DNA of 64,000 nt from contig NC_089392.1 in the NCBI RefSeq assembly GCF_003171515.1, positions 806,001 to 870,000 of the forward strand, given 5' to 3'. Every line of letters starts with the position of its first letter. The first letter of the stretch is position 1. Under the pieces are notes generated by a model. It was not told the origin of the DNA and ran no database searches. It worked only from the letters and a program-made list of their open reading frames with translations. Shown here piece by piece: positions 18,499 to 29,304 of the stretch. The position numbers and the translations under genes are program-made. Source of the DNA: Pyrenophora tritici-repentis. Lineage: Eukaryota > Ascomycota > Dothideomycetes > Pleosporales > Pleosporaceae.

Positions 18499-21204
18499 CT
18501 ACTTCGCCTTGCCAGCCAACCGGCTGCCCCGCCGTGTCTTCATCGCCGCGTCCCTACGCACATCCGCCGCAGACTTGACCCGCGAAGGCGGATCATTCCG
18601 TCTAAACTTCATGCTGCTCGATACGGGCTGTGCATTGAAGCTAGCGGTGCGCGGCTTGCGCCAGCCACGAGGGCCAACGCTCATGGTGCTGGACTTGCGG
18701 CGCTGCAAGAGGGCGTCAATCTGTGATTGCGAGAGCGGCTCGGCGTTGTCGAATTCGGGCAGGTTGGAGAGGTCGAAGTTGTCCCAGTCGATGCCGTCAC
18801 TAGGGAACAGATGGCTGAGGCTGCCGCGACGGGTGTCAGGGGGTTGCTGCGTGTAGATGATGGGTTGGGCTGGGCGGTAGGCAGCATGAGGGTGTGGTGG
18901 AGGCGAAGGCAGCGCGGTAATTTCCTGGGGCTCAGTGTAGTTGATGCGCTGGACCTTGCGTGGGCTGGAGCGTGTGCCGTGCTGAGGTTGAGTGGCAGTA
19001 CCAATCTCCTCATACTCGTTCCCTTCCTCGGAAGAGGACGAGTACCTATCCTGGTAACGCTTCCACTTGGTAGAGGGGCGCTGGGGGGGAGGAGCCTCGT
19101 CCCCTGAGGAATCGCTATCATCAGCTTTTACACGCTTGTGGGAGTGCTTGACACGCTTGAGGGCAGGCGCTGAATGCTCGTCTTCCACGATGGGAGCAGC
19201 ACGACGCTTCTTGCCACGGCCGGCGGCAATGGCCTCCATCTCATCACGACGAGCCTGCATCTCGCGAATGCGGATGTCGATCTCAGGATGGAAGTAGTCG
19301 TAGTAGGCCGAGTAGTCGAAATCCTTCTTGGACAGTCCACCACCTACCCATTCCCTGAAAGCGTCCAGCTTCTCAATCTTCTTGTCAACGAGCTTCACCT
19401 CAATGTCACCGCGGTGAATGGTGAAGGACCCAGGACGGATCGTACGCTGGCAGACGAATTGCTTCATCTGCGATGGCGCACGATGCTCAATGTTCATCTC
19501 GTACAACGCGTAAACAAGAGTGAGCTCATGAGGCTTGGGCTCGCCATGGGCATAGTGCTCGTGAACCGGGTAGTTCTTGAAATCGCGAGTCTCGCTCAGA
19601 CGCCCGTTCTTACAAGCCTTGATGAATGTGCTAGCGACAGCAACCTCGTTGTAATGCTTGTGGCCAAAGGCAGCTGCAAAGACACCTTTGGGCTCCGCCG
19701 CGAGGCTCACACGCTCATCGACCTTGACGTTGGCAACCTGGCAGATGTAGGCAAAGTCCAAGAAGCGCTCCATACAGTACAGATGCGCATAACCAACACA
19801 GTCGTATGGGTCAGCTACTCCTTTACCGTACATCATGTGCTTCTCGTCGAATGCAACGCGGTAGTTGCCAACCTCAGTCGTACCCTTGCCAGTGTACTTG
19901 CGCATCGGACACTTCTCAAAACGACAGTGATTTTGAGTAGCAGAATTGTAGCGACGAGCAGAGTCGGAAGCTACAGGCTGGATCCAAATGCGCAGGTCAC
20001 CAGGGTACTGGGTGATGTACTCGTGAATCTGGCGAGCAGACATGGTGCGCTTCTTGAACTCGTGCATGTGACCAATTTGTGTGTACTCAAACTTGTAGTT
20101 GGTCGACTCCCAGTCACCATGAGGAAGATCCATCATCTTGTACTTGTCGCCTTCCTCGGTGTACTGATTGATGCGAGCTGTGCGCGTCGTCTCACCACGA
20201 GTCGAGGTGTTGATGCGAACCCAAGACTTCTCCTCGACCTTCTTAGGCTTCTGGCCAGGCTTGACCACGGCGGTCTTGACAGGCTTGGTGATCGAAGAAG
20301 TGGACGGGCGACGGGAAGAGATTGCTGGAGGCGTGTGCTTCCCTTCAACTGGACGTGTTCGCTTGATAAGGGGAGCCTCATCGTCAGAGACCGATCCAGA
20401 GCGCTTGCGCTTTTGGACAGTTGAGACCGATGTCTGGCCCCAGGACTGTATATATGATCCTGAGGCGACTGGCTGCTCATATTGCATGGGAACGTATCCA
20501 TTGTAGATCTGTGGTCGGTAGTAAGGCCCAGTCGGGTATAGTGTATAAGAATCGGGATCGGGATATATATGTGTAGGCTGAGCAGGCAATTCGGGCTGTG
20601 TATAATCAGTGCCTTGAGGTAGTGCACTGAGCCCAGGTGTGATGCCCCAGAATGGTGATAGCGGGGTCGTGTTCGTGTTGGGATCCCAGTCTTCAAGGGC
20701 TGGATCTATAGGAACTACTGCATTAGACGAGGCGTTTGCATTGTCGACCATACTCTTGGGCATGGTCGGAGGAATCTGAATGCTATATGTGGGCGAAATG
20801 CCCAAATCGTTTCCACCAACCTGTTGGGTTTGGATAGATGAGTAGCCCAAGCTGTTTCCAACAATCTGCTGGGTCTGGATAGATGAAAAGCCCAAACTAC
20901 CACCCCGTTGAGGCTGTTGAGGTTGTTGAAGGGGGTCCTCAATAGTCGAGAATTGTGACATGTCGAAATCTTCAAAGTTGGAAAAGTCATACAGATCCAA
21001 ACCCAAGAAATCGTCTGAACCGCTCAAGGCGGGTTTGTAAGTGTTATAGAGAGTATCTTGTTCAATCGAACCAGGCAAGCCTACTACACCTCCAGAATCG
21101 CTCGCCTGCCGAGCACCAGCTCGGTTGCGAGGGCGCGGTGATGGCATGCTACCTTTACGAGAGGGAGCATGAGTTGCGTCGTTTCCGGAAGCGGAGTAAG
21201 CCAT
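18499..21204 (-). CDS. 901-aa putative nuclear protein, function unknown
   Basis: A single-exon gene I cannot assign to a named family. The N-terminal third is disordered and has three imperfect copies of a GxSLGFSSIQTQQ-like unit (about residues 100-145). The central part (about 330-640) has globular composition and looks conserved: RIWIQPVASDSARRYNSA is followed by Cys-rich CRFEKCPMRKY, then YDCVGYAHLYCMERFLDFAYIC, which might bind metal. The C-terminal third is again disordered and has clustered basic segments (GRGKKRRAAP, KRVKHSHKRVK, MKTRRGSRLAGKAK) that fit nuclear localisation signals. Together this suggests a nuclear, possibly chromatin- or DNA-associated protein; that is inference. 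A 416-codon antisense frame lies inside it and is treated as a shadow. Confidence 0.8.
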   Translation of the reverse strand: MAYSASGNDATHAPSRKGSMPSPRPRNRAGARQASDSGGVVGLPGSIEQDTLYNTYKPALSGSDDFLGLDLYDFSNFEDFDMSQFSTIEDPLQQPQQPQRGGSLGFSSIQTQQIVGNSLGYSSIQTQQVGGNDLGISPTYSIQIPPTMPKSMVDNANASSNAVVPIDPALEDWDPNTNTTPLSPFWGITPGLSALPQGTDYTQPELPAQPTHIYPDPDSYTLYPTGPYYRPQIYNGYVPMQYEQPVASGSYIQSWGQTSVSTVQKRKRSGSVSDDEAPLIKRTRPVEGKHTPPAISSRRPSTSSITKPVKTAVVKPGQKPKKVEEKSWVRINTSTRGETTRTARINQYTEEGDKYKMMDLPHGDWESTNYKFEYTQIGHMHEFKKRTMSARQIHEYITQYPGDLRIWIQPVASDSARRYNSATQNHCRFEKCPMRKYTGKGTTEVGNYRVAFDEKHMMYGKGVADPYDCVGYAHLYCMERFLDFAYICQVANVKVDERVSLAAEPKGVFAAAFGHKHYNEVAVASTFIKACKNGRLSETRDFKNYPVHEHYAHGEPKPHELTLVYALYEMNIEHRAPSQMKQFVCQRTIRPGSFTIHRGDIEVKLVDKKIEKLDAFREWVGGGLSKKDFDYSAYYDYFHPEIDIRIREMQARRDEMEAIAAGRGKKRRAAPIVEDEHSAPALKRVKHSHKRVKADDSDSSGDEAPPPQRPSTKWKRYQDRYSSSSEEGNEYEEIGTATQPQHGTRSSPRKVQRINYTEPQEITALPSPPPHPHAAYRPAQPIIYTQQPPDTRRGSLSHLFPSDGIDWDNFDLSNLPEFDNAEPLSQSQIDALLQRRKSSTMSVGPRGWRKPRTASFNAQPVSSSMKFRRNDPPSRVKSAADVRRDAAMKTRRGSRLAGKAK

Positions 21205-23335
21205 GGTCGAAGGGACTGCAGTAGGATCGTCGCGAGGTGTTCCTGAACACCTTGATGATCTGCGTAGTGAAGAGCTGATTGGGGATATTCTGAAACAAAC
21301 TTTATAGAGTGCTAGGTTGCTTCACAGCGCAGCGTGCGGGGTACATATATCAGAGCTCACAACGTTCTTTATCGAGGACTCTAACGAACATATATAGATT
21401 GAACAAAGAAATATGTATGGTGTAGTCTAGAGTGCTTTCCCTTGTGCCAAACCTACAAGGTGAACATCAAAGGATGGCATCAATGGGAGGCGGCATTGTT
21501 CGAATCCTTCAGGCATTGTTTGAAGTCGTCATGACTGAAGACTGAACGTGGTGGCAAGATACAAATCGAAGCCACCATTGTCCAAGATCACAGCAGGGTA
21601 CAGATTGGACTGAGGGATTGCAAACTGTTGCTTGTTAGCTACTGAACTCGGAGAGTGACCATGAAGTAGCGATATGCAAATAAGCTTAATCAGAAAATAT
21701 AAAGCAAAATTTTCGACACAATTTTTACGAACAGGTCTGTGAGTTTTGTCTTTTTTTCATCATATAATAGGTTAGATAGAAATTGATATAACATACCAGA
21801 GAGTATACTCAGATATTGGGGTATTCAATCTAGGCTATTGGTGAGTATATCCGCTACACATCCAGCCATCATTGCAATGCGCGTTTGCAAAAGGGTCTAC
21901 GAGTCGATATTGTAGCTGCGGGTGAAGGGAGAGTCCAGGCAGAAGCATCATCGAGATTTAGTGACGCTCCAAAGCGCCAGCAGCGCTGCTTTGGTGTCGT
22001 GAACATCAATGTCAAGCGACGAAGCTCGAGGGACAAAGAAATGTTTTTAAGCTCTGCACTAGTGTCGGAATATCTGTATATCCGACATCCGGAATCACGT
22101 GCCCGTACCCAACCACCTCCAGCCTTTGAACACCAGCGCCTTGACCTTGCGCCTTACAGAACGCCGCTTTACAAGTGCCGCTCCTACAAACCCGCAGATG
22201 TGGTCTTCCCGAGTATCGCAGCGATCAAACGCATGTGCCGCGTGGGCACTTGCTTTGTTTGATGATGCTTCCAGCCGGCGTTCTTCGGTCCGAAACACGC
22301 TTCACACTGCAATGGCCAAACGCGAAATGTTTAGTCAAACGTGGACGACGGAAGCTATATCAAATCCTTTACGCCTATAGAACCACAGACGAGACGATGC
22401 GAGCAAGTAGGAGCGAAGGAAGGGTGGTAGAGGGACAGGTTTAGAGATGATCTCCGATTGGCATGTACCTCGGTCGCTTTGAGGGCTGGAGTCGGGAGCT
22501 ATTCATGGATATGTTCGTGATTGTTTGAACCAACAGGATCTCTACCGCTCTGCCTGTGGCAAGACGTATCACTAGCTTCATGGTCTCACGATGCTTTTGA
22601 AATGTGACTCGTGCATGAAAGACATCTAACCAGTCGGACCAAAATATCCCACCTCCTCGAACAAGTCCACGCAGCCACGCACGTATTTGCCTCAACCCAC
22701 CCCTCCACCCTCCAAAGCCAAAAAAGCCATCCCTGGCGTTCGGCAGACCAGCCCCAAAGAAATCCCAGCAGCAAACTGCCGCAACGAGGCTATTTACACC
22801 CGTTCTCGCCTCATCCAAAGCACATAGCAGGGATAGTACCCATCGATGTGGCATCATAGTCAAAGTTTCCGAGCAGATCATGGCAGGACAGAATCCGGCT
22901 GATGCTCTAATCGCGTTGACGCCAAGTAAGTCTGGGATACTTCACACAAGATGCTTGTACAAGGGCAATCGCAAACCATTGCTGTAGCCGCGACGTGAGG
23001 CTAGCCAATCGACGACGACACACAGACCAACAAGGTTCACCATCCCATACCACACCTGCAACGCCTTGACCCGGAAACATGGTCTACCGGGGGTAATCAT
23101 GTCAAGAGAAGAGACATGGTGTTGAAGAATGTACTTTAACCCAGTTCACAAACATCCCCTTCTTTTCTTGCTTCCTTTCGACTGTCGATTATTTCGATCT
23201 TCACGTCACCGCTTGGGTTGGCAACTACTGATCGACCCCATACCCTCAACTTTCCTGTCGTATTGTGGTGGCTGTGCTTTTTAATTCTTTATTTCAATGT
23301 TTATTATCTGATTCTTGTTATATTCTTATTTATTA
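21205..23335. other. divergent intergenic region, 2.1 kb
   Basis: Shared upstream region of the 901-aa gene (-) and the rhodopsin-like gene (+). It contains an imperfect palindrome at 22064-22086 and a CACGTG box near 22097. Open frames at 21885-22262 (+) and 22441-22881 (-) have no recognisable features. Confidence 0.5.
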
Positions 23336-24580
23336 ATGATGGATAGCCAAAATCTGGGGGAGCTGGTGCTCCTCGGAAGAGTCATCTTTTCTCTCATCGT
23401 CACTTTGCTCATTTTGAGCTACGTTACCGTCGGCCTGAGGTTATGGGTCCGGTATCGCATCACGAGGTCTCCTGGTTGGGATGATGCGGCCATGGTGGCT
23501 ACGCTTTTCTTGTTTAGTGCGTATTGTGCGTTTATCCTCGCTATTGCTCGTCGGACAAAGAGAGCGGCGTACAAGCCTTATGATGAAGATGATGTTCGGT
23601 TGAGCTTAATTGTATGTATACTTCTCCTGTCCCTTCTTCCTCATCCAGAACTAACAAACATCTTCCAGTTCGTCCAACTCTCCGAAGTCTTCTACATCCT
23701 CACAACCACCCTCCTAAAAGTCTCCCTCGGCCTCTTCTTCCTCCGCGTCCTCACAAAGAAATGGCAAAAACTTATCTTCCACATCGCCCTTGTCATATCC
23801 ACTATCTACGGATTCCTCTACGTCTTCGTTGCCCTCTTCCAATGCGGCGACCCCACTCGTCTGGCTGACAACCTCTTACACCCCTCTTCCCCAAACTGCC
23901 TGCCATCGGCTTTCCTCATGTGCACGGGCTACGTGTACGGCATTATCAATGTGATAGCGGACTGGACGTTTGTGCTATTGCCGGTTAGTGTGCTCATGGA
24001 CAGTGATTTGGATAGACGGTCCAAGATTAGTGTCAGTATTGTTATGTGTCTGGGAGCCGTAGGCAGTGTGAGTTCAGTACTGAGAATGGTTTACTTGAGT
24101 GGGTTGGAGCTCCAGAGCGTGGGCTTGGTTTCTGGTATGTCTTCTCTTCCTCCTCTCTTCTCGTCTCTCTCCCGTGATCTAGAGCTAACTCATGACACAG
24201 TCATATCCCGCAAAGTAACAATCTGGGCCACCGCCGAACCCGGAACCGGTATCGTCGCTGCTTCCGTCGCTATCCTGCGGCCCCTTGTCCGCAAAATGGC
24301 TGCCGATGTGCGCGAAAAGGCAAAAATGCATTCGCGCAAAGGGAGCCATCAATCTGATGATACTATTCGTCTGACACGTCGGGCGTCTTTCACCCCACCA
24401 TTCAAGAAGAAGCCAGGCATGTACAGCTTAAACAGCGAGGACGACGAGAATCCATGGAGTCCGACGTTGATGGCTGAGGAGCGTGGTATGGGCGGTGACG
24501 TCATGCCGAAGATGATTGTAGTCAAGGGAATGATGAGTCCAGCGATTGGGCCAAAGGCCATGCCTGATGATATTGTTTGA
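23336..24580 (+). CDS. fungal rhodopsin-like seven-helix integral membrane protein
   Basis: Member of the large Pezizomycotina family of plasma-membrane proteins carrying the fungal rhodopsin-type domain; most have no assigned function. Three exons (23336-23611, 23669-24134, 24201-24580) give 373 aa. About seven hydrophobic helices are seen. Family marks are GLRLWVRYRITRSPGWDD after helix 1, FVQLSEVFYILTTTLLKVSLGLFFLRV (start of helix 3 onward), Cys residues in the extracellular loop (QCGDP, SPNCLPS), and IWATAEPGTGIVAASVAILRPL in helix 7. The tail is hydrophilic with Ser/Arg motifs. Both introns are multiples of three (57 and 66 bp) without stops, so an unspliced frame stays open; the CTAAC branch points and the restored helices show they are introns. 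The codon at 23315 is TTG and not the start. Confidence 0.85.
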   Translation: MMDSQNLGELVLLGRVIFSLIVTLLILSYVTVGLRLWVRYRITRSPGWDDAAMVATLFLFSAYCAFILAIARRTKRAAYKPYDEDDVRLSLIVCILLLSLLPHPELTNIFQFVQLSEVFYILTTTLLKVSLGLFFLRVLTKKWQKLIFHIALVISTIYGFLYVFVALFQCGDPTRLADNLLHPSSPNCLPSAFLMCTGYVYGIINVIADWTFVLLPVSVLMDSDLDRRSKISVSIVMCLGAVGSVSSVLRMVYLSGLELQSVGLVSGMSSLPPLFSSLSRDLELTHDTVISRKVTIWATAEPGTGIVAASVAILRPLVRKMAADVREKAKMHSRKGSHQSDDTIRLTRRASFTPPFKKKPGMYSLNSEDDENPWSPTLMAEERGMGGDVMPKMIVVKGMMSPAIGPKAMPDDIV

Positions 24581-24826
24581 ACAAATGAGAGCAAGAGTAG
24601 ATTCTCCAATCTTCATCTTCTCGTTGGAGTGTATATATCAATAGTAAAACTTGTAAAAAGTGTAAAAGAATAAGCATAGGAATGAAAATATCAATGCGTT
24701 TTTTTCAGATTATTAATCGTAGTTTAATGCATACGATTTCCTGTATGAAAGTCCAATCCAATCCATTTATACTTGATTCATGCACCATTCCTATACTGAC
24801 CCCAACTATCTTACGACACCAACTCA

Positions 24827-26243
24827 TCATACTGTCAATTCCATTTTCTCGGTTACCCTCTTCTTGCCAACGCGTACCGTGGCGTTGTGCACAACTTCCG
24901 CCTTTACTCTGCTCCAGGTGTATGTTTGCTTTGTGATTATAGGACTGACTGCAAACACCACTTCACGGTCACACGGATTCGAAACTACCCTTGACGTTGT
25001 GGTCAATATATCGCCATACAGGTATTTGTTCTCTATCACCATGTTTTGTTCGTTGAACTCCGTCCCAGCAGCCGACCAGCGATAATCCATCCAGATAAAG
25101 GACATACGATGTTGAAAGTTGATGCGGAACCCTTCCATGTAGAAATCGGTAAGAACATTGTTGCGCTTTATCATGTCATCTGTGGACAGGTTCGTGTGAA
25201 GGAGACCAGCCAGATCAGTGAGCAGAACCCTGCTGTGCCACAAAGCGGTATTCTGGCACTAAATCTTGTGGCCCGGTGCTTCTGCCATCGCAATGTAGAC
25301 GTTCTTTTGCGATGATAGTGCACACCTCTTAGCTGGGGCTCAAGTAGAACCAATACGGTGCCAGTGGGAAGCCTCTTCCTCGCATTTTATGCTATTCGGA
25401 TGTAGTGAGCAAGAGAAGGCAAACTCAGTCATAGTATGTGTTATTATGTGTCGGTCGACTGCAGCTGTGACCAAGGACACAATAGTTCCTTTACACATGA
25501 TCAAACCCTTGAGCCGGTGGCGATTCCTCATAACTCCAGTAAGAACCGGTCGATGGATCATGTCGTACAATGCCTTTTCTGATGGGACAAAATTGTAGAG
25601 CGTATAGGTAGCGACCCATGAGTATATCTGCGAGAAAAATTCCCCCAGGAGGTCGCGATCGTCTCTTTGGCTTACCTCCTGCTTGTGGACGGGGTTCTCG
25701 CCAACCTGTCCAGGTGTAGAAAGCTGCTCATGTGTAACGCTGCGTTCGTTGCTGTTGGGGATAGGCAGAGTCGAGGAGGGTTACTGTACAGGAAAGAGAG
25801 TGTGCAGTTTGGGTGTCATTGGCGTGGGAAGGGTTTCTGGCGTCAGGGGTAGTTGGCTGAGAGCTTCTTCGGCAGAGTAATCGTTCGTACTTTTCAGCTC
25901 AATGTGAGAAGCATTGTTCAGTTGTACATGAGAGTAAAGATTTCCTGGGTCACTGTGACGGCGTTGCAAACGAGTGCAGAGGTGTCCAGAATCGTTCTGG
26001 TGACGTTGCCTATGCGAGCGGAAGTCTCCAGGGTCTCTGTGATGACGGTGAGTGACGAGCAAAGATCGTTTTACTTTGGTAAAAACTCAACGACTTCCTC
26101 CTGGATAGCGTGCTCAAATCTTGGCTGAGATGAGGGTTGACTTCGCACAGGATATGTCTCAAGAGTTTGGGGTCATGCTCTGCAGTCCAGCATGCGGCCA
26201 AAAGGGCGTCCGACTCTAGGTCTTTCCGATCAGATTCTGCCAT
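24827..26243 (-). pseudogene. broken gene of unknown family, stops fit C-to-T mutation
   Basis: Protein-like sequence runs along the whole minus strand here but is interrupted. It starts with ATG at 26243 (MAESDRKDLESDALLAACW), shifts frame near 26140, and continues in a frame with HAIQEEVVEFLPK followed by TAA, then SSLTVITETLETSARIGNV. It shifts frame again near 25930, meets another TAA after LHTLFPVQ (near 25780), and continues through SQIYSWVATYTLYNFVPSE to EEEASHWHR. The last segment ends at 24827 (KYLYGDILTTTSRVV, then KRVTEKMELTV). It joins either by a possible 127-bp intron (25230-25356) or across a frame change plus a TAG. Each in-frame stop could come from CAA or CAG by C-to-T. The family is not recognised. 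Confidence 0.6.
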
Positions 26244-27420
26244 GTTTTGCTTCTAGAAAAGTTAGAGAAAACCGAGAGAAGAAGTGTGTTTTGATCCACG
26301 AAGATGTTTCGATGGCAGGGCCGCAATAACAACAGTTGATAGGCAGGGCGTCTGCTTTCGAGCATAGTATGAGAAGCAAAACATCTCAGTCATGGTGTGA
26401 CTCGATCGATACCATTGGTAGCTGACTTACGAAGCGGTCTGAGATATCATCTTGGTAACGTAGCATACTTGATAATGTGGGTAAACCTTGTTGTTTATAA
26501 TACTGTAGACGTGTCTGGCGCCTACAATAGCATTTGTATACTAGGATGTCGAGTATGTCATGCCGCCCAGGTGCATCCCAAGTAGGGAAGGCTGCGTTCT
26601 CAACTCACGTAGCTATTGCTGATGCAATGGTACTCCTGTTCCACAACCCCGGGTGAGAGTATCTGTGTATTGTAAGGATGCGATTAGCACGGCGTGTTGA
26701 GCATACAGGATTCTGGTAAGGCTCCTATGTTGATATGCGAGCTATTGTTGTAACGGTTTGGGCCTTGCCAAGACCAACTTAGGTGAGAGTTGGGTACGGC
26801 TATCGCTACCACGCTTTCTTATCACACACACATATAGATAGCTGCCCTCCTTCATAGCTACACAATGCAACGCAGTCCTCCTCCTCTCCTCACCCCGTCA
26901 TAATTGTGATTCTATGGTAGCGAGAAGTAAAGCGTGGTTGACTTAACAAGAGAAGAGTTGGGCTATTGTGATGGCTCTGGTTCAGTTGGAAAGGATGCTA
27001 AGTGACTCAAGTGAATATGTGGTCTATAATATAAGACGAGAGTTGAGGGAGTGTCCTGTGGTGGGTTGAAGTGGGGTTGAGAAAGTCGGAAGGAGAAATG
27101 AGAAAAGCACGTCTTGGGGATCCTTGCTCCTGACCCTTCAGCTTCACAGGGTAAGAGCAGGCTCGATACTTATGTGGTGATATAATTGAGATGACGCATG
27201 AGTGAATACGACCAGAAAGCATTGCGTTACCGGGCGACATGACCTAATTAGATGGGGACCCGCTAGGGCGAAACACGGCAGTGCGGCCCAGGAACAGCGG
27301 AATAGCAAGTGAGGCTTGTAGTGAACCTTGGAAACCCCAGCTCAGCGACGACCATGACATAAACAAAACTATCAACTACCTGCGCATTCACACCATGCGT
27401 CCTTCGCAGCAAGAGACGAC
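26244..27420. other. intergenic, upstream of relic and of PP2C gene
   Basis: Divergent upstream region. No gene, RNA or repeat is recognised. The PP2C 5' end may extend into its last ~150 bp. Confidence 0.5.
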
Positions 27421-29304
27421 ATGTGGAAATCGAAATTTGAACTCTGCAGAGCCACCCGAAGGCCTTGGGACATTTGTTTGCGCACCCCAGTGCTCCCCTC
27501 GGCGTACCACATCCCCTCATCGATAGGCGTGTCTTGCCGCCAGCATCGCTGCTTTCACGACTACTTCATCACCCACATCCCCTCGAGCTCGCTGCACCCC
27601 GACTCGCGCCCTCAACCTGCCCTCCACCACAGCCTCCCGCGTGACAAGAGCACCCCTTACGATGCGGAAAAGTCGAGCCGGTCGCCGGCTGCCGTCATGG
27701 GCTCGTCGCGCGACATGACGGTTGTTCGCATACCATTGAAGAGCGCAAAACATCATTTCGGCGTCTCACTATCAAGAGGCACGCGGCCATACAATGAAGA
27801 TGCCTTTCAAGCAGGCACCATAGACCTCCCCGCTTTTGCAAAACGCCCGCCCATATCATTGAGTGGAAATGGAGGCAGCGAAGGGAATAGCGAGGTTACT
27901 CCAGAAGTAGGGGCGACGGGAGATCCCCAGGTCTTCTACTTTGGTGTCTTCGATGGACACGGCGGTTCCGAGTGCTCTGGCTTCCTGAGGGAGCAGCTGC
28001 ACGACTACCTAGAAAAGGCCACAGAGCAATTCGAGCTCAAGAGCAGCCTCTTGCAAGAGAGGAATGAGACACAAGCCGGCAGCCTGAAAGCAAAGGGCGA
28101 GGCTTCTTCCGGAGAGCAAAGGAAGAGGGACAGGGAGAGCTTGGACGCTATCGAGACACATACGCCACCTGGCACACAAGCTATAAAGCCGCCGCAGGCT
28201 GGAGGTGGGGACCAATTGCCAACAGCGGGCTCAAAATCCATGGATGGGCCAGTGGATGGTGTCCCATCCGTCAAGCAGTCTGAGAGCGTGCGGAAAGCCG
28301 AAGAGCTAGAGCAGCAATTGGTCAAGCAATGGAAGGAGCTAGTTGGCGGATACTTTCGGCGATTCAAGCCCGAGTATTTCTCGCTGTCTGCCGGTGGGCG
28401 AGGTCACCCTGCTGAGAAGGACGTGATTGAGAAGCGTCACACAAGCACGCCAGAGATACCAGATGACACCAAAGAAGGCATTGGCATTGAAACTGTCCTC
28501 GAGTACGCTTTCCTCAAAGCCGACTACGACTTTGTTGCAGCTCAGGTTGGCAAAAAGGAGGAGGATCCCGTGCGCGCAGATAAGGCTCTGAACGACGATG
28601 ATATCCTCGGCCAGCCCTCACGCACCACTACCAAGCAGATTGGAGGCACAAAACGCTTCAAGGGTGGTAGCACATGCAGTGTGGCCCTCATCTCTACACC
28701 TACACCATCACCCTTTTGGCATCCATCATCACCTTCTTCCCTCATCATAGCACACGTGGGCGATACCAGGATCCTCTTGTGCAACACGGCCACCGGACTA
28801 GCTGTCCCGCTGACATCGAACCACCACCCCGCCTTACCCGAGGAAGCCACTCGCCTTCGACGTTTTGCTGCATCGTTTGTCACGGACTCCTTTGGCGAGG
28901 AGCGCATGTCTGGACTCGCTAACACGCGCGCGTTCGGCGACATGGCCCACAAACGCGTCGGAGTGTCGGCAGAGCCTGAGATTCGTAGGATAGAGCTCTC
29001 GCCTGCCGAGTATTCCTTCCTCGTCTTGTGCTCCGACGGCGTATCTGGTCACCTGTCTGACCAAGAGATAGTCGACATTGTCAAAGAGGCAAAGACACCA
29101 GAACAGGCAGCTCGGGACATTGTCAGCTTTGCCGTTGAGACGGCAACAGGCAGTGAAGGCGCAGATAATGCGACTGGGTTAGTTGTCCGGCTGGGTGGAT
29201 GGGAGAGGAGGGGCGAAGGGGGACTGGGTAGCCTGGGTACCAAGGAGATGCGAGATTGGCGGAAGCAGGAAGCAGAGAACCCTAGAGCATCGGGACGCAT
29301 GTAG
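27421..29304 (+). CDS. PP2C-type protein phosphatase, mitochondrial-type (Ptc6/Ptc5-like)
   Basis: A metal-dependent Ser/Thr phosphatase in one exon, 627 aa from the ATG at 27421. The PP2C motifs are in order: RGTRPYNEDAF, FYFGVFDGHGGSE (metal-binding Asp and Gly), GGSTCSVALI, LIIAHVGDTRILLC, GLANTRAFGDM, and VLCSDGVSGHLSDQEIVD with the later metal Asp in GADNAT. The N-terminal ~90 residues are rich in Arg, Ser and His with few acids (RATRRPWDICLRTPV), consistent with a mitochondrial presequence as in yeast Ptc5/Ptc6. A ~150-residue hydrophilic, Lys/Glu/Gln-rich insert separates motif DGHGG from the later motifs. The exact start is uncertain: a spliced upstream start or a later Met (27697, MGSSRDMTVV) is possible. 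Confidence 0.88.
   Translation: MWKSKFELCRATRRPWDICLRTPVLPSAYHIPSSIGVSCRQHRCFHDYFITHIPSSSLHPDSRPQPALHHSLPRDKSTPYDAEKSSRSPAAVMGSSRDMTVVRIPLKSAKHHFGVSLSRGTRPYNEDAFQAGTIDLPAFAKRPPISLSGNGGSEGNSEVTPEVGATGDPQVFYFGVFDGHGGSECSGFLREQLHDYLEKATEQFELKSSLLQERNETQAGSLKAKGEASSGEQRKRDRESLDAIETHTPPGTQAIKPPQAGGGDQLPTAGSKSMDGPVDGVPSVKQSESVRKAEELEQQLVKQWKELVGGYFRRFKPEYFSLSAGGRGHPAEKDVIEKRHTSTPEIPDDTKEGIGIETVLEYAFLKADYDFVAAQVGKKEEDPVRADKALNDDDILGQPSRTTTKQIGGTKRFKGGSTCSVALISTPTPSPFWHPSSPSSLIIAHVGDTRILLCNTATGLAVPLTSNHHPALPEEATRLRRFAASFVTDSFGEERMSGLANTRAFGDMAHKRVGVSAEPEIRRIELSPAEYSFLVLCSDGVSGHLSDQEIVDIVKEAKTPEQAARDIVSFAVETATGSEGADNATGLVVRLGGWERRGEGGLGSLGTKEMRDWRKQEAENPRASGRM

Noticed and set aside
19174..20424. 416-codon plus-strand frame inside the 901-aa gene
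   Set aside because: It is a Leu/Val-rich mirror of the sense codons with no domain; the minus-strand frame is longer and has coherent protein features.
22441..22881. 146-codon minus-strand frame in the 21.2-23.3 kb spacer
   Set aside because: Trp/Gly/Arg-rich, no motif, no splice partner; probably chance.
23315..23335. Start at 23315 for the rhodopsin-like gene, and similar starts at 40085 and 60036 for other genes
   Set aside because: These codons are TTG; the in-frame ATGs at 23336, 40022 and 60021 are used instead.
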